The position numbers were made by a program, and so were the translations under genes. From contig DUET01000074.1 in the NCBI GenBank assembly GCA_011192015.1, forward strand, positions 96,875 through 160,874: a DNA stretch of 64,000 nt, in the 5' to 3' direction. Positions 19,419 to 29,461 of this stretch are shown here, one piece after another (positions within the stretch are counted from its first letter, which is position 1; the number at the start of each line of letters is the position of its first letter). Source of the DNA: Anaerolineae bacterium. GTDB lineage: Bacteria > Chloroflexota > Anaerolineae > Anaerolineales > E44-bin32. Below the pieces are notes generated by a model that saw only the letters and a list, made by a program, of their open reading frames with translations, did no database searches and had not been told where the DNA came from.

Positions 19419-20867
19419 TTAGGGCAACAATACCATGTGTGCATTCCCGGCGATCTCGAACAACGGTCCTGGAAGCAACCCGAGAACGAGCGTTGCCAGC
19501 GCTGCCAATCCAACCGAGAAGTTCAGCCAGAATTCCGACCGGGTTTCCGGTTCTCCCGGACGCATGTACATCATCACGACCACCCGCAAGTAGTAGAAGG
19601 CGGAGATCAGCGAGGTGATCACGCCGACCAAGGCCAAACCGATCAGATCGGAAGCGATGACCGCGCGGAAGACGTAGAACTTGCCCACGAAACCGACCGT
19701 GGGGGGTATGCCGGTCAGGGAAAGCATGAAGATCGTCATCATGATGGCCAGCAGCGGGCGCCGCGCGCCCAATCCTGCATAGTCCTCGATCTCCAATCCC
19801 TTTCCTTCCTTCTTCTCCAAGGCCAGCACCACCGCCCAGGCTCCGAGATTGGTGATGGTGTAGGCCATCAAGTAGAACAAGGCTCCGCTGACGGCCTCGG
19901 GCGCCAACTCCGTCTTCCCTGCAGCCGGCAAGGCCATCAGGATGTAGCCGGCATGCGCGATGCTCGAGTATGCCAGCATGCGTTTGATGTTGGTTTGCGC
20001 GATGGCGGCTATGTTGCCCCAGGTCATCGTGAGAGCAGCGATCCACACCACCACCGGCATCCAATCCGCAGCCAGCTCGGGGAATGCCGCCAGGAATACC
20101 CGCAGCAAGCCTGCAAATCCACCCGCCTTGGCACCGACGGCCATGAAAGCCGTCACCGCCGATGGAGCCCCCTGGTAGACGTCCGGGGTCCACATATGGA
20201 AGGGGACTGCAGCGACCTTGAAGCCCAATCCCACAAGGATCAGCCCCGCGCCGATCAGGAGCAGCGTGCCCTCTGCCTGTCCGGCCTGGAGGGTCGTCAG
20301 GATGGCATCCAGATTCGTGGTTTGCGTGGCTCCGTAAACCAGGGCGATACCATACACCACAAAGCTCGATGCGAACGCCCCAAGCAGGAAGTACTTCATC
20401 GCGGATTCTTCGGATTCGGGTTTCGGGCGTGCGAAACCAGCCAGCACATAGAGCGGGATCGACAGAAGCTCTAGCGCCAGGAAGATCACGATCAAGTCGC
20501 CCGCCTGCGCCATGAGCATCATGCCGGTAACAGAAAACGGGAGGATGGTGTAGTACTCCCCACGTTCGATCCCTTGGCGGCGGATGTAATCATACGCAAG
20601 GGCGATGCCGATCAATCCGCTGATGATGAACACCAATTGCAGGAAGGATGCGTATCCATCGGCGATGATCATGCCGCCGAAGGCGACACGCTCCTCGCCA
20701 AACTGCAGAATGACCACAACCAACGCAGCCAGAAGCCCGATGGCGGATAGCAGGGCTGTGATGCCCTTCCGCTCTCGTGGTATGAACAGATCCACGAGGA
20801 GGATCACCATCGTCCAACCGGCGATGATCAACATGGGGAGAATGGCCAGGAAATCGCTGCTGCTCAT
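19419..20867 (-). CDS. nuoN: NADH-quinone oxidoreductase subunit N
   Basis: A 482-aa antiporter-like membrane subunit of complex I with about 14 helices. Landmarks: NIAAIAQTNIKRMLAYSSIAHAGYILM holds the conserved lysine and discontinuous helix, and LTGIPPTVGFVGKFYVF is the second broken helix. It is one of three proton-pumping channels (L, M, N). Last gene of the nuo operon, starting 3 bases after nuoM; the terminator follows. Confidence 0.97.
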   Translation of the reverse strand: MSSSDFLAILPMLIIAGWTMVILLVDLFIPRERKGITALLSAIGLLAALVVVILQFGEERVAFGGMIIADGYASFLQLVFIISGLIGIALAYDYIRRQGIERGEYYTILPFSVTGMMLMAQAGDLIVIFLALELLSIPLYVLAGFARPKPESEESAMKYFLLGAFASSFVVYGIALVYGATQTTNLDAILTTLQAGQAEGTLLLIGAGLILVGLGFKVAAVPFHMWTPDVYQGAPSAVTAFMAVGAKAGGFAGLLRVFLAAFPELAADWMPVVVWIAALTMTWGNIAAIAQTNIKRMLAYSSIAHAGYILMALPAAGKTELAPEAVSGALFYLMAYTITNLGAWAVVLALEKKEGKGLEIEDYAGLGARRPLLAIMMTIFMLSLTGIPPTVGFVGKFYVFRAVIASDLIGLALVGVITSLISAFYYLRVVVMMYMRPGEPETRSEFWLNFSVGLAALATLVLGLLPGPLFEIAGNAHMVLLP

Positions 20868-20870
20868 GGT

Positions 20871-22379
20871 TTAGTGCACCGCCAGTGCAGCCGTCTGCAA
20901 GATGTCCACGACCTTCTGAACCGAGGGGCCCATCAACTCAAAGAAGGGTTTGGGGTACAACCCGATCCAGAAGATCAGGATCAGCAGCGGCAGCAATATC
21001 ACGATCTCGCGCCAATTCAGGTCCTTCAGTCCCTTGTTCTCATCCTTGTCGAGCGGACCCAGGAAGAGCTTCTGGAACATGTACAACATGTAGATCGCTG
21101 CCAGGATCACCCCTGCCGCAGCAAAACCGGCATACAGACGAGAGCCAATCGGCGAGGACCCAAACGCTCCCAGCAGGATGGTGAATTCTCCCACGAAGCC
21201 GTTCAACCCTGGAAGGCCCATCGATGAAAGCGTGACGATCAGGGTCAGGATGGCGTAGACCGGCATTACCTTCCACAGCCCGCCAAAGTCATCCATCTCG
21301 CGCGTGTGCCGTCGTTCGTAGATGAATCCGACGATCAAGAACAAGGCGCCCGTACTCAAGCCGTGGTTGATCATCTGCAGGATGCCGCCCTGGATGCCTT
21401 GCATGTTGAGGGCGAACAAGCCCAGCATCACGAATCCCAGGTGGCTGACGGAGGAATAAGCCACGAGTTTCTTGACATCACGCTGGGCGTAGCTCACGGC
21501 GGCACCATACAGGATGCCGATCACCGCCAGCAACGCCATCCAGGGGGCAAGTTTCAGGGATGCCTCCGGGAACATGGGGATGTTAAAGCGCAAGAAACCG
21601 TAGGTTCCCATCTTCAGGAGCACGCCGGCCAGGATCACGGATCCGGCGGTGGGTGCTTCGACATGGGCGTCCGGGAGCCAGGAATGCAGCGGCCACATAG
21701 GCACCTTGATGGCAAAGGCGGCTGCAAAGGCAAGGAAGAGCCAGATCTGCAGCTGCGGATCGATGCCTCCGGTTTGGATCAACTCCGGAATGGAGAAGGT
21801 GCCTTGATTCAACCCGAGCCACAGGATCGCCAGCAGCATCAGGATCGAACCCGCCATCGTGTAGAGGAAGAACTTGATGGCCGCGTACATACGGCGCGGA
21901 CCACCCCAGATGCCGATCAGGAAGTACATCGGCACGAGGGTGAACTCCCAGAACACGTAGAACAGGAACAGATCCTGCGCCAGGAAGACTCCCACCATGC
22001 CCAGTTCGAGCAGCAGGAAGAAGGCCATGAATTCCTTCACGCGCTCCTCGATCGCCTTCCACGTGGAAAGGATGGAGATCGGCGTAAGCAGGGTTGTCAG
22101 GAGCACGAGCAGCAGGCTCAGTCCATCGACTCCCATGTGGTATTTAATGTCCCAGCCGGCCACGGTGATCCAGGTCACTTCCTGCACCATTTGCAGGTCC
22201 GGATCATTGATGTTGAAGTCCGCCAGCATTTTGATGGAAAGCGCGAACGTGATCACCGAGGCAATCAACGCCGTCCAGCGTATGGCATTGTGGCGGTTCC
22301 GAGGCAGGAACAGGATGATCAAAACGCCCACGATGGGAAAGAAAGTCACCAGATTGAGGATCGAAAGCAAAGAAGTCAT
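20871..22379 (-). CDS. nuoM: NADH-quinone oxidoreductase subunit M
   Basis: A 502-aa proton-channel subunit. The essential Glu lies in FFLLLELGMVGVFLAQDLFLFYVFWE, Lys in the discontinuous-helix region SYAQRDVKKLVAYSSVSHLGFVMLG, and the second broken helix is SSMGLPGLNGFVGEFTIL. Length and helix count (14) are normal. It starts 19 bases after nuoL. Confidence 0.98.
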   Translation of the reverse strand: MTSLLSILNLVTFFPIVGVLIILFLPRNRHNAIRWTALIASVITFALSIKMLADFNINDPDLQMVQEVTWITVAGWDIKYHMGVDGLSLLLVLLTTLLTPISILSTWKAIEERVKEFMAFFLLLELGMVGVFLAQDLFLFYVFWEFTLVPMYFLIGIWGGPRRMYAAIKFFLYTMAGSILMLLAILWLGLNQGTFSIPELIQTGGIDPQLQIWLFLAFAAAFAIKVPMWPLHSWLPDAHVEAPTAGSVILAGVLLKMGTYGFLRFNIPMFPEASLKLAPWMALLAVIGILYGAAVSYAQRDVKKLVAYSSVSHLGFVMLGLFALNMQGIQGGILQMINHGLSTGALFLIVGFIYERRHTREMDDFGGLWKVMPVYAILTLIVTLSSMGLPGLNGFVGEFTILLGAFGSSPIGSRLYAGFAAAGVILAAIYMLYMFQKLFLGPLDKDENKGLKDLNWREIVILLPLLILIFWIGLYPKPFFELMGPSVQKVVDILQTAALAVH

Positions 22380-22398
22380 AGCCGTTCCTCAGCGCGAT

Positions 22399-24474
22399 TT
22401 ATCGAAATAGAAAATACCCGAGAACCAAGATCACGCCCGCAAAGACAGAGAGGGCGTAATTTCGTACATAGCCCGTCTGCAGCGTACGCAGACGCGCCGC
22501 AACTCCCTTGGTGACATCCGCCAGACCGTTGGCGATGCCATCGATCACTCGCAGATCGAAGGCCTGACTCAACCACCATGCCAACCCGCGGAATCCTCGC
22601 GCCAGCACGCTGTCATGGAACCAGTCGTGCCAGAAGCGCCAATCCACGATGTCGGCGAAGAAAGCCGCCAGCGCAACGTAGGGGCGAATGATCAGCAGAT
22701 CATACAGCTCATCCACCCACCACTTGTTGTGCATCCCCACGAAGATCGGACCCAGAATCTTGCGCAGCGGGTCGGGCTCCCCCTTCTTCATCTTGGTGCG
22801 ACCATAGATCAAGTATGCCAGCGTGATTGCTAGTAGAGCCAGCAAGGTGGAGAAACCCGCCACTATGAAGTTGAATTCGCCAGCGTGGACGTGCTCCAGG
22901 GTGTGGTGCAGCCAATCGGTGAGCGAGTGCACGCCGGGCAGATTCAGGATGCCGCCCAGGACCGAGAGTGAAGCCAGGGCGATGAGCGGGACGGTCATCA
23001 CCGGTGGATTCTCCATGGCATGCGCAGCGGCTTCGGAGCGCGGTTTCCCGAAGAAGACCATCAGGATCTGCCGCCCCATGTAGAAGGCCGTGAAGAAAGC
23101 AGCGATGGCAAGCAGCCAGTACACTGCCGGATTGGCATGGCTGGCATCGGCGAGGATTTCATCCTTGGAGAAGAAACCAGCCAGCGGTGGAATGCCCGAG
23201 AGGGTCAGCGCGCCGATGAGGTACACCCAGAAGGTGATCTTCATCTTCGAGCGGAGTCCACCCATGTTGCGCATGTCCTGCGGGTCGAATGGCGGTCCCG
23301 TCGCCTCCTTCCCATGCTCGATGTGGTGATGGCCGTGTTCGATGCCCTGGATCACCGACCCCGCCGAAAGGAAGAGCAGTGCCTTGAAGAAGGCATGCGT
23401 CACCAGGTGGAACATGCCCGCCACATAGGCTCCGAGCCCGACCGCGGCCACCATGAAGCCCAGCTGGCTGATGGTGGAGTAGGCCAGAACGCGCTTGATG
23501 TCGAACTGTCCTACGGCAATCGTGGCGGCGAACAACGCCGTGGCGCCTCCTACGATGGCCACCATGGTCGACGAGAAGGGAGCCAGCTCGAAGAGCACGT
23601 GATTGCGAGCGATCATGTAGATGCCCGCCGTGACCATCGTGGCGGCGTGGATCAACGCCGAAACCGGCGTGGGGCCGGCCATAGCGTCCGGCAGCCATAC
23701 AAAGAGCGGAATCTGGGCGGATTTGCCCGTTGCGCCCAGGAGCAGGAAGAGCGTGATCGCCGTGGCCACACCACCCACCGCCGCTCCGGCGGCCTGCGCC
23801 GATGTAAAGACCTGATCGAATTCCAGGCTTCCAAACTGCCAGAAGACGAGGAACATGGCAATCAGAAACCCGAAGTCTCCGATGCGGTTGGTGATGAAAG
23901 CCTTCTTGCCGGCAACCGCATTCCCGATGCCGTCCTCCCCCTTCTCAAACCAGAACCCGATCAGCAGGTAGGAACAAAGACCGACGCCCTCCCATCCGAC
24001 GAACATCATCAGGAAATTGTTCGCCGTCACAAGGACCATCATGCTGGCCACGAAGAGGTTGAAGAACACGAAGAAGCGTGTGTAACGACCCGGATCACCC
24101 TGGAAGCGCACGTCTTCGTGCATGTAGCCCACAGCATAGATGTGAATCAGCGTGCTGACGCCTGTGACCATCAAAACCATGGCCACAGAAAGCGTATCGA
24201 TCTTCAACGACCAGGCCACATCCAGAGTGCCAATCGTGATCCAATCGGCCACCATCACATTCACGCCCTCAGGATGGCCGCGCAGGGCGATGAACTGCAG
24301 TACGGCGACAGCGAAGGACAGACCCACGGCCGTGCAAGCCACGGCACCCGTGAAACGCTCACCGAAACGGCGTCCGACGATGATGTTGATCAAAAGTCCT
24401 AAAATCGGCAAGAAGATAATCAGCGGTGCGAAGGAGAACAAGCCTCCGTTCACTCCAACTTCAATCGATGCCAT
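22399..24474 (-). CDS. nuoL: NADH-quinone oxidoreductase subunit L
   Basis: A 691-aa distal proton-channel subunit with the extra C-terminal lateral helix that runs along the membrane arm. Landmarks: the Glu in MMFVGWEGVGLCSYLLIGFW, Lys in GQFDIKRVLAYSTISQLGFM, a His-rich loop (IEHGHHHIEHGKE), and the broken helix SGIPPLAGFFSKDEIL. The track starts at a TTG six codons earlier; GGAGG spaced 8 bases from the ATG at 24474 (MASIEVGVNG) makes that the better start. Confidence 0.97.
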   Translation of the reverse strand: MASIEVGVNGGLFSFAPLIIFLPILGLLINIIVGRRFGERFTGAVACTAVGLSFAVAVLQFIALRGHPEGVNVMVADWITIGTLDVAWSLKIDTLSVAMVLMVTGVSTLIHIYAVGYMHEDVRFQGDPGRYTRFFVFFNLFVASMMVLVTANNFLMMFVGWEGVGLCSYLLIGFWFEKGEDGIGNAVAGKKAFITNRIGDFGFLIAMFLVFWQFGSLEFDQVFTSAQAAGAAVGGVATAITLFLLLGATGKSAQIPLFVWLPDAMAGPTPVSALIHAATMVTAGIYMIARNHVLFELAPFSSTMVAIVGGATALFAATIAVGQFDIKRVLAYSTISQLGFMVAAVGLGAYVAGMFHLVTHAFFKALLFLSAGSVIQGIEHGHHHIEHGKEATGPPFDPQDMRNMGGLRSKMKITFWVYLIGALTLSGIPPLAGFFSKDEILADASHANPAVYWLLAIAAFFTAFYMGRQILMVFFGKPRSEAAAHAMENPPVMTVPLIALASLSVLGGILNLPGVHSLTDWLHHTLEHVHAGEFNFIVAGFSTLLALLAITLAYLIYGRTKMKKGEPDPLRKILGPIFVGMHNKWWVDELYDLLIIRPYVALAAFFADIVDWRFWHDWFHDSVLARGFRGLAWWLSQAFDLRVIDGIANGLADVTKGVAARLRTLQTGYVRNYALSVFAGVILVLGYFLFR

Positions 24475-24497
24475 CCACACACCCTCCGCCAATATGC

Positions 24498-24803
24498 CTA
24501 GCCGCGCAGCTTATTGATTTGGTCGATATCGATGCTGTGCCGAGTCTTGAAGATGGTCACGATCAGCGCCAAACCGACGGCCACTTCGGCTGCAGCAACC
24601 GCAATCACGAAGAACACGAACACTTGTCCAGGCAACTCGGAAAATTGCCTGGCGAATGAGATGAAGGCCAGATTGGCCGAATTGAGCATCAGTTCAATCG
24701 ACATGAAGATGACGATCGTGTTGCGGCGGATCAAGACGCCCAACACACCCAGCGTGAACATCACGCCCGAAAGAGCCAGCAGGTAGGTCGTTGGGATGTT
24801 CAT
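24498..24803 (-). CDS. nuoK: NADH-quinone oxidoreductase subunit K
   Basis: A 101-aa three-helix subunit. The two conserved membrane glutamates are in [17 protein letters not shown] and [15 protein letters not shown], both needed for the proton-coupling path between the quinone site and the pumps. It overlaps nuoJ by 4 bases. Confidence 0.98.
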   Translation of the reverse strand: MNIPTTYLLALSGVMFTLGVLGVLIRRNTIVIFMSIELMLNSANLAFISFARQFSELPGQVFVFFVIAVAAAEVAVGLALIVTIFKTRHSIDIDQINKLRG

Positions 24804-25318
24804 CGGCTCTCCTTACGTTCGTTGCGTGAAAGTACGATCGCACCCACCATGGCCACCAGCAGCAGCACCGAGGTGATCTCGAAGGGAATCAGATACGTAC
24901 GGAACAGCTCGGATCCGACGGACGCCGGGCTGCCGAAGCCCTCGACCACGGACTGCACACTCTCCGCCAATACATCCATGCGTGTGTAGAGCATCAACCC
25001 GAATTCACCCACGAGGATCAATCCGAAGATCAGCGCCACCGGAAGCTGCCACGGTAATTTCCTCGAGGTTTCAACATGCTCGGCTCCAAGCAGCATGATC
25101 ACAAACAGGAACAACACCATGATGGCGCCCGCGTAGACCGTCACCTGCACCAAGGCGATGAAAGCCGCATTCAGCAGCAGATACAAGACGGCAACTGTGA
25201 TGAAGTTCATAACCAGGAAGATCGCCGAATAGATTGCATTTCGGCTGATAAGCATGCTTACCGCCGATGCGATGGCTACTGCTGCCAGGCCTAAAAAGAT
25301 GATCACGTCTATGCTCAT
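24800..25318 (-). CDS. nuoJ: NADH-quinone oxidoreductase subunit J
   Basis: A 172-aa membrane subunit with five helices. The TM3 pi-bulge segment is [24 protein letters not shown]. The track's ATG is two codons upstream (25324), but AAGAGG is spaced properly for the ATG at 25318 ([10 protein letters not shown]). A 108-base gap with no recognised feature separates it from nuoI, the largest internal gap in the operon. Confidence 0.96.
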   Translation of the reverse strand: MSIDVIIFLGLAAVAIASAVSMLISRNAIYSAIFLVMNFITVAVLYLLLNAAFIALVQVTVYAGAIMVLFLFVIMLLGAEHVETSRKLPWQLPVALIFGLILVGEFGLMLYTRMDVLAESVQSVVEGFGSPASVGSELFRTYLIPFEITSVLLLVAMVGAIVLSRNERKESR

Positions 25319-25426
25319 ACACATGCCTCTTGCTTGTACGATCGCAGCGCTTGGTCGACAACGAAGATGGCCGTGCGTGGTTCTGGCAAGCCGCCTTCAG
25401 TTTTGTTCATCGATACCCATCCCCCC

Positions 25427-25930
25427 TCAATCCGGATCTTCCATTTCAGGAATGGCTTTGCCGAAAGCTCCGGGTGGAACGGTCATCGGTGTCGCCCTGC
25501 CTTCAGGCGGAACCGGCACGAGCAGCCTGTCTTTGGTATAGATGGCGTCCCTTCGGTTCAGATAGGACAGCTCATAGTTATGCTCAAGCACGATCGCTTC
25601 TGTCGGACAGGCATCTTCGCAGAAACCGCAGAAGATGCAGCGCAGCAAGTTGATCTCGTAGATGCTGGCGTAGCGCTCACCTGGTGAGTAGCGTTGTTGG
25701 TCGTTGTTCTCAGCGGCTTCGACGAAGATCGCTCCCGCCGGACACGCCGCTGCACACAGAGCACAGCCGATGCATCGCTCCAATCCGTTCTCATAGCGTT
25801 GCAGCACATGGCGTCCGCGAAAACGGGGACGAACCGGCCGCTTGACATCGGGATATTCAATGGTAACAGGCTTCTCGAACATGCTCTTGAAAGTCGTCCA
25901 CATGCCTCGAGCGATTTCTAAGGCGAACAT
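25427..25930 (-). CDS. nuoI: NADH-quinone oxidoreductase subunit I (2 x [4Fe-4S])
   Basis: A 167-aa peripheral-arm subunit with two ferredoxin motifs, [14 protein letters not shown] and [14 protein letters not shown], holding clusters N6a and N6b in the electron path to N2. The C-terminal tail is Pro-rich. It starts 3 bases after nuoH. Confidence 0.98.
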   Translation of the reverse strand: MFALEIARGMWTTFKSMFEKPVTIEYPDVKRPVRPRFRGRHVLQRYENGLERCIGCALCAAACPAGAIFVEAAENNDQQRYSPGERYASIYEINLLRCIFCGFCEDACPTEAIVLEHNYELSYLNRRDAIYTKDRLLVPVPPEGRATPMTVPPGAFGKAIPEMEDPD

Positions 25931-25933
25931 GCA

Positions 25934-26941
25934 TCAGCCTCCAACCAGCACAAACGCTGCCGTGCCCATCACGTTCAGCAGAGCAAGCGGTAGTAGGATC
26001 TTCCATCCAAACGCCATCAGGCGATCATAGCGGAAGCGAACCAGGGTGGCCCGCATCCAGACCATGATGAAGAGCACCACAACGGTCTTCAGAACCAAGT
26101 AGACCGGTCCCAACAATGGGAACTGATTTACAAACGGTCCCCAATAACCGCCCAGGAAGAGCGTAACGGCGATCATGCTCACGGCAATCATCTTGTCGTA
26201 CTCGGCCATGAACATCAGCGCAAACTTCATTCCCGAATATTCGGCATGGTATCCGGCCGTCAATTCCTGCTCGGCTTCGGGCATGTCGAAGGGATCACGA
26301 TTGACCTCCGCCACGGCCGCAAGCAGGAAGATGATGAAGCCCAGAGGTTGAAGCCAAATGTACCAGCGGAAACCTTGCTGCGCGTTCACGATATCATGAA
26401 GGCTCATGGAATTGGCGAGCAGGATCGGGCCGATGAACGCCAGGGCAAGGGCGAGTTCATAGCTGATCATCTGCGCCGTGGCACGAATGCCACCCAGCAA
26501 GGCGTACTTGTTGCTGGAGGCCCAACCGGCGATCGTTATGCCATACACAGCGATCGAACTCACGGCCATGATGTACAAGACACCCACATTGATGTCTCCA
26601 GCAATCCCAAGGGTAATCGGATAGCCGAACAACACCATGTCAGGTCCCAGAGGAACTACAGCTAAAACGATCAGGGCGGGGATCACCGTGATCACCGGAG
26701 CCAGGATGAAGAGCGCCTTGTCGGCGCGATCGGGGATCACCTCTTCCTTGAAGATCAATTTAATTCCATCGGCCACAGGCTGCAGCAGCCCCCAGGGCCC
26801 TGCCCGGTTGGGGCCGATGCGGACCTGGATGCGTGCTTGAACCCGGCGTTCGAATAAGGTGAGATAGGCAAAACCGCCGATGAGTCCGACGATGATTACG
26901 ATCGACTCGACCGCCCATTCCACCAAATGTGGGATGTCCAT
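25934..26941 (-). CDS. nuoH: NADH-quinone oxidoreductase subunit H
   Basis: A 335-aa membrane subunit of eight or nine helices at the junction of the two arms, forming the quinone chamber and proton E-channel. Typical segments: ERRVQARIQVRIGPNRAGPWG, the acidic loop EVNRDPFDMPEAEQELTAGYHAEYSG split over the third cytoplasmic loop, and MRATLVRFRYDRLMAFGWK. It starts 9 bases after nuoG. Confidence 0.98.
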   Translation of the reverse strand: MDIPHLVEWAVESIVIIVGLIGGFAYLTLFERRVQARIQVRIGPNRAGPWGLLQPVADGIKLIFKEEVIPDRADKALFILAPVITVIPALIVLAVVPLGPDMVLFGYPITLGIAGDINVGVLYIMAVSSIAVYGITIAGWASSNKYALLGGIRATAQMISYELALALAFIGPILLANSMSLHDIVNAQQGFRWYIWLQPLGFIIFLLAAVAEVNRDPFDMPEAEQELTAGYHAEYSGMKFALMFMAEYDKMIAVSMIAVTLFLGGYWGPFVNQFPLLGPVYLVLKTVVVLFIMVWMRATLVRFRYDRLMAFGWKILLPLALLNVMGTAAFVLVGG

Positions 26942-26950
26942 GGCCCTCCC

Positions 26951-29461
26951 TTAACTCCCAACGGAGCGAATCTTCACAGCCACTGGAGCTGCCAATGGAA
27001 CTCCAAGGCTGCGAGGCACGAGAACCACACCGCGAGGCACTTCCTCTTCGATCACCGTTCGCAGGCGCTGCTCGCCGCCATTCCACGTGACATCGACTTC
27101 ACCCCCGTCGGAAATCTTCAGCCGTTTGGCATCCTCAGGATTGATATGCAGACACAGGGAAACCAATCTCGAAGAAAGCACCTGGGATGGTTCAATCGTC
27201 GTGCCGCGATCGTAGAGCTTCGTGATAGGAATCATCATGATGCCGCGCTTGCTGGAAACCCGGGCGGGTGTTGACCACTCGATCTCAAACGCTTCGCCGC
27301 GCTCGACGCCCGAGGGAAGTTGTACGCCCACCCCCTGCTGATTGGGATTGGCGGTGCCTCCGAAATAGAGATCCTTGCCGCCGACTGGCGGCCACTGCGA
27401 TTCGGCATGCGCCAGCGCGGCGTAATCCAACCCTGCATAATCACCATTCTCGGATGCGATCTCCAGTAGAACTGCTGCCGCCGATGGTCTTGCAGGTTCG
27501 AGCCCCATGGCCTCACCGATGGCTGCCAGGATCTGCCAATCGGGTCGTGTTTCTCCCAGAGGCGCGATTGCCGGATAGAAGCGTTGAACACGACGCATGC
27601 CGTTGGTGTAGGTACCCTCGCGTTCCGCAAAGGACTGCGCTGGCAGGACGACGTCCGCCGCCTTCGCAGTCTCGGTGAGGAATAATTCCTGAACCACGAG
27701 GAACTCGATTTCCGCCAGCATGCTGGCCAGTGCTGGATCATCACCAGCAGGGTCAGCCGCCATCACGTAAACGGCCTTCGTTCCCTTGAGGGCTTCCTCC
27801 AATCCCTGCGGGTGGGGAGCCAAGCCCATGTCCCAGGCTCCTTGGCTGTTGCAGCGCGGCCAAACGGCCACCAGCCCATTGTTGGGGCGAGCCACGTGAC
27901 CGGTCGCTGAGAGCAGGCTCGCACAAGCCTGAGCCAGGGCATGAGATCCCTCGTAGTCCATTCCTTCATGCCCGTAGAACAACAAGGCGTTGGGCGCCTT
28001 GGCGAAGGTCTCGGAGGCTTCTCTCGTCTCATCCGAGGCGAACTTGGCCAGGGCACCGTCGCCATTGACGGCATGCAGCAGCCCGAGCATCGTATGCGCC
28101 GCTTCACCGTACGTATAGCGCAGGGTGTGTGAAGCATAGGCATCCAAACGCGTGGTTCGCGCGTTGGCGACGATCAATTGCGCACCACGTTCGACAGCCT
28201 GTTTGATTCGAAGCCACCAGATCGGAGCCTCCTCATGGAGATCTGAAGCCACCACAAGGATGCAGTCACCGGCACCTAACCGGGCGAGATTGGTTTCTGC
28301 CCCAACGCCGACCTGCTGGACGAGATCACCCCCAGCCATGTCGCCATGCTGTACGGCCTGCCCGCCGAGCCCTTCCATCAGGTGTCGCATCAGGAAGAGA
28401 TCCTCGTTGCTGGTCCTTCCGCCGGCAATACCGAGGATCGATCCATCGGCAGCCTTCAATCCGTCGACAACACGCTTCAGGGCCTCCTCCCAGCTCGTCT
28501 TGACCAGCTTGCCTTTACGTTTTATCAGCGGTTGGGAAAGGCGGTCTTCGCTGGAAGCGTAGTGATGTGCGAAGCGTCCCTTATCGCAGATCCAGATCTC
28601 ATTGACGGTGTCGTTATGGCGCGGTATCACGCGCTTGATCACCTCGGCACCCTTGGATCGCGCTTCGCGTCGCGAATGGAGCGTGATGTTGCAACCCACC
28701 GCGCAATGCGAGCAGATCGAAGCTGCTTCACTCAGCTCCCAGGATCTGGCGCTGAAGCGGAAATCTGCGGTCGTGAGGGCTCCCACGGGACAGATATCAG
28801 TGGTGTTTCCTGAGAAGTAGGAATTGAAACCCGGTTCGGAGTAGGTGACGATCTCCAGTTTTCTGCCTCGCTCACTGAAGGCGATCACGGGGTCATCGAC
28901 GATCTCCGTTTGGAAGCGGATGCAGCGGGAGCACTGAATGCAGCGCTCTCGATCCAGGAAGATCAGTTCGCCCAGGGGTACATGCTTGTCCAGGCGCATC
29001 TTGTCTTCGTAAAGGAAGCGACTCTCCCCTGGACCATGCTTCATGGTCAGGTTCTGCAGCGGGCATTCGCCGCCCTTATCGCAGACCGGGCAATCCAGCG
29101 GATGCGAGGTAAGCAGGAATTCGACGACCTGCTGGCGTTCCTTGATGGCGCGCTCGCTGTTGACGAGCACCACCCAGCCTTCTCCGACGGGTGTGGTGCA
29201 GGCGGTCTCCAGCTTGGGACCGAACTCGATCACCGCATCCCCGTTCTCATCGCGCACGACCGCACGCGTCGCCCGGTCGATCTTGGGACGTCCGATCTCC
29301 ACCAGGCACATGCGGCACATGCCCACGGGTTTCAGCTTCGGGTGGTAGCAGAAGACGGGAATCTCGATCCCGATCTTCTTGGCTGCGTCTACGATCAGCG
29401 TGCCTGCGGGCACGGTGACCTCAACACCGTCGATCGTCAGGGAAACCAAGGCTTCGCTCAT
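26951..29461 (-). CDS. nuoG: NADH-quinone oxidoreductase subunit G (Fe-S, molybdopterin-type fold)
   Basis: An 836-aa subunit. Near the N-terminus are the [2Fe-2S] N1b ligands (CYHPKLKPVGMCRMC), then N5 (DCPVCDKGGECPLQN with an upstream His), N4 (CIQCSRC ... DICPVGAL) and a fourth set CSHCAVGC plus a later Cys (WICDKGRFAHH) corresponding to the N7-type cluster kept in some bacteria. The rest is a molybdopterin-oxidoreductase-like domain without cofactor. It overlaps nuoF by 4 bases. The C-terminal domain resembles the molybdopterin dinucleotide-binding fold. Confidence 0.97.
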   Translation of the reverse strand: MSEALVSLTIDGVEVTVPAGTLIVDAAKKIGIEIPVFCYHPKLKPVGMCRMCLVEIGRPKIDRATRAVVRDENGDAVIEFGPKLETACTTPVGEGWVVLVNSERAIKERQQVVEFLLTSHPLDCPVCDKGGECPLQNLTMKHGPGESRFLYEDKMRLDKHVPLGELIFLDRERCIQCSRCIRFQTEIVDDPVIAFSERGRKLEIVTYSEPGFNSYFSGNTTDICPVGALTTADFRFSARSWELSEAASICSHCAVGCNITLHSRREARSKGAEVIKRVIPRHNDTVNEIWICDKGRFAHHYASSEDRLSQPLIKRKGKLVKTSWEEALKRVVDGLKAADGSILGIAGGRTSNEDLFLMRHLMEGLGGQAVQHGDMAGGDLVQQVGVGAETNLARLGAGDCILVVASDLHEEAPIWWLRIKQAVERGAQLIVANARTTRLDAYASHTLRYTYGEAAHTMLGLLHAVNGDGALAKFASDETREASETFAKAPNALLFYGHEGMDYEGSHALAQACASLLSATGHVARPNNGLVAVWPRCNSQGAWDMGLAPHPQGLEEALKGTKAVYVMAADPAGDDPALASMLAEIEFLVVQELFLTETAKAADVVLPAQSFAEREGTYTNGMRRVQRFYPAIAPLGETRPDWQILAAIGEAMGLEPARPSAAAVLLEIASENGDYAGLDYAALAHAESQWPPVGGKDLYFGGTANPNQQGVGVQLPSGVERGEAFEIEWSTPARVSSKRGIMMIPITKLYDRGTTIEPSQVLSSRLVSLCLHINPEDAKRLKISDGGEVDVTWNGGEQRLRTVIEEEVPRGVVLVPRSLGVPLAAPVAVKIRSVGS

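Noticed and set aside
19261-20193. 310-aa minus-strand ORF overlapping nuoN in another frame
   Set aside because: Same strand as nuoN but a different frame, Gly/Arg/His-rich and without domains; the nuoN frame is certain.
19371-20474. 367-aa plus-strand ORF opposite nuoN
   Set aside because: Antisense shadow of nuoN. It begins inside the nuo terminator region and has no family resemblance.
21306-22514. 402-aa plus-strand ORF opposite nuoM
   Set aside because: Antisense shadow with the same His/Glu-rich pattern and no ribosome binding site.
23020-24402. 460-aa plus-strand ORF opposite nuoL
   Set aside because: Antisense to a conserved membrane subunit. The composition (many Glu, His, Arg, Gln) is the complement of hydrophobic codons, not a real protein.
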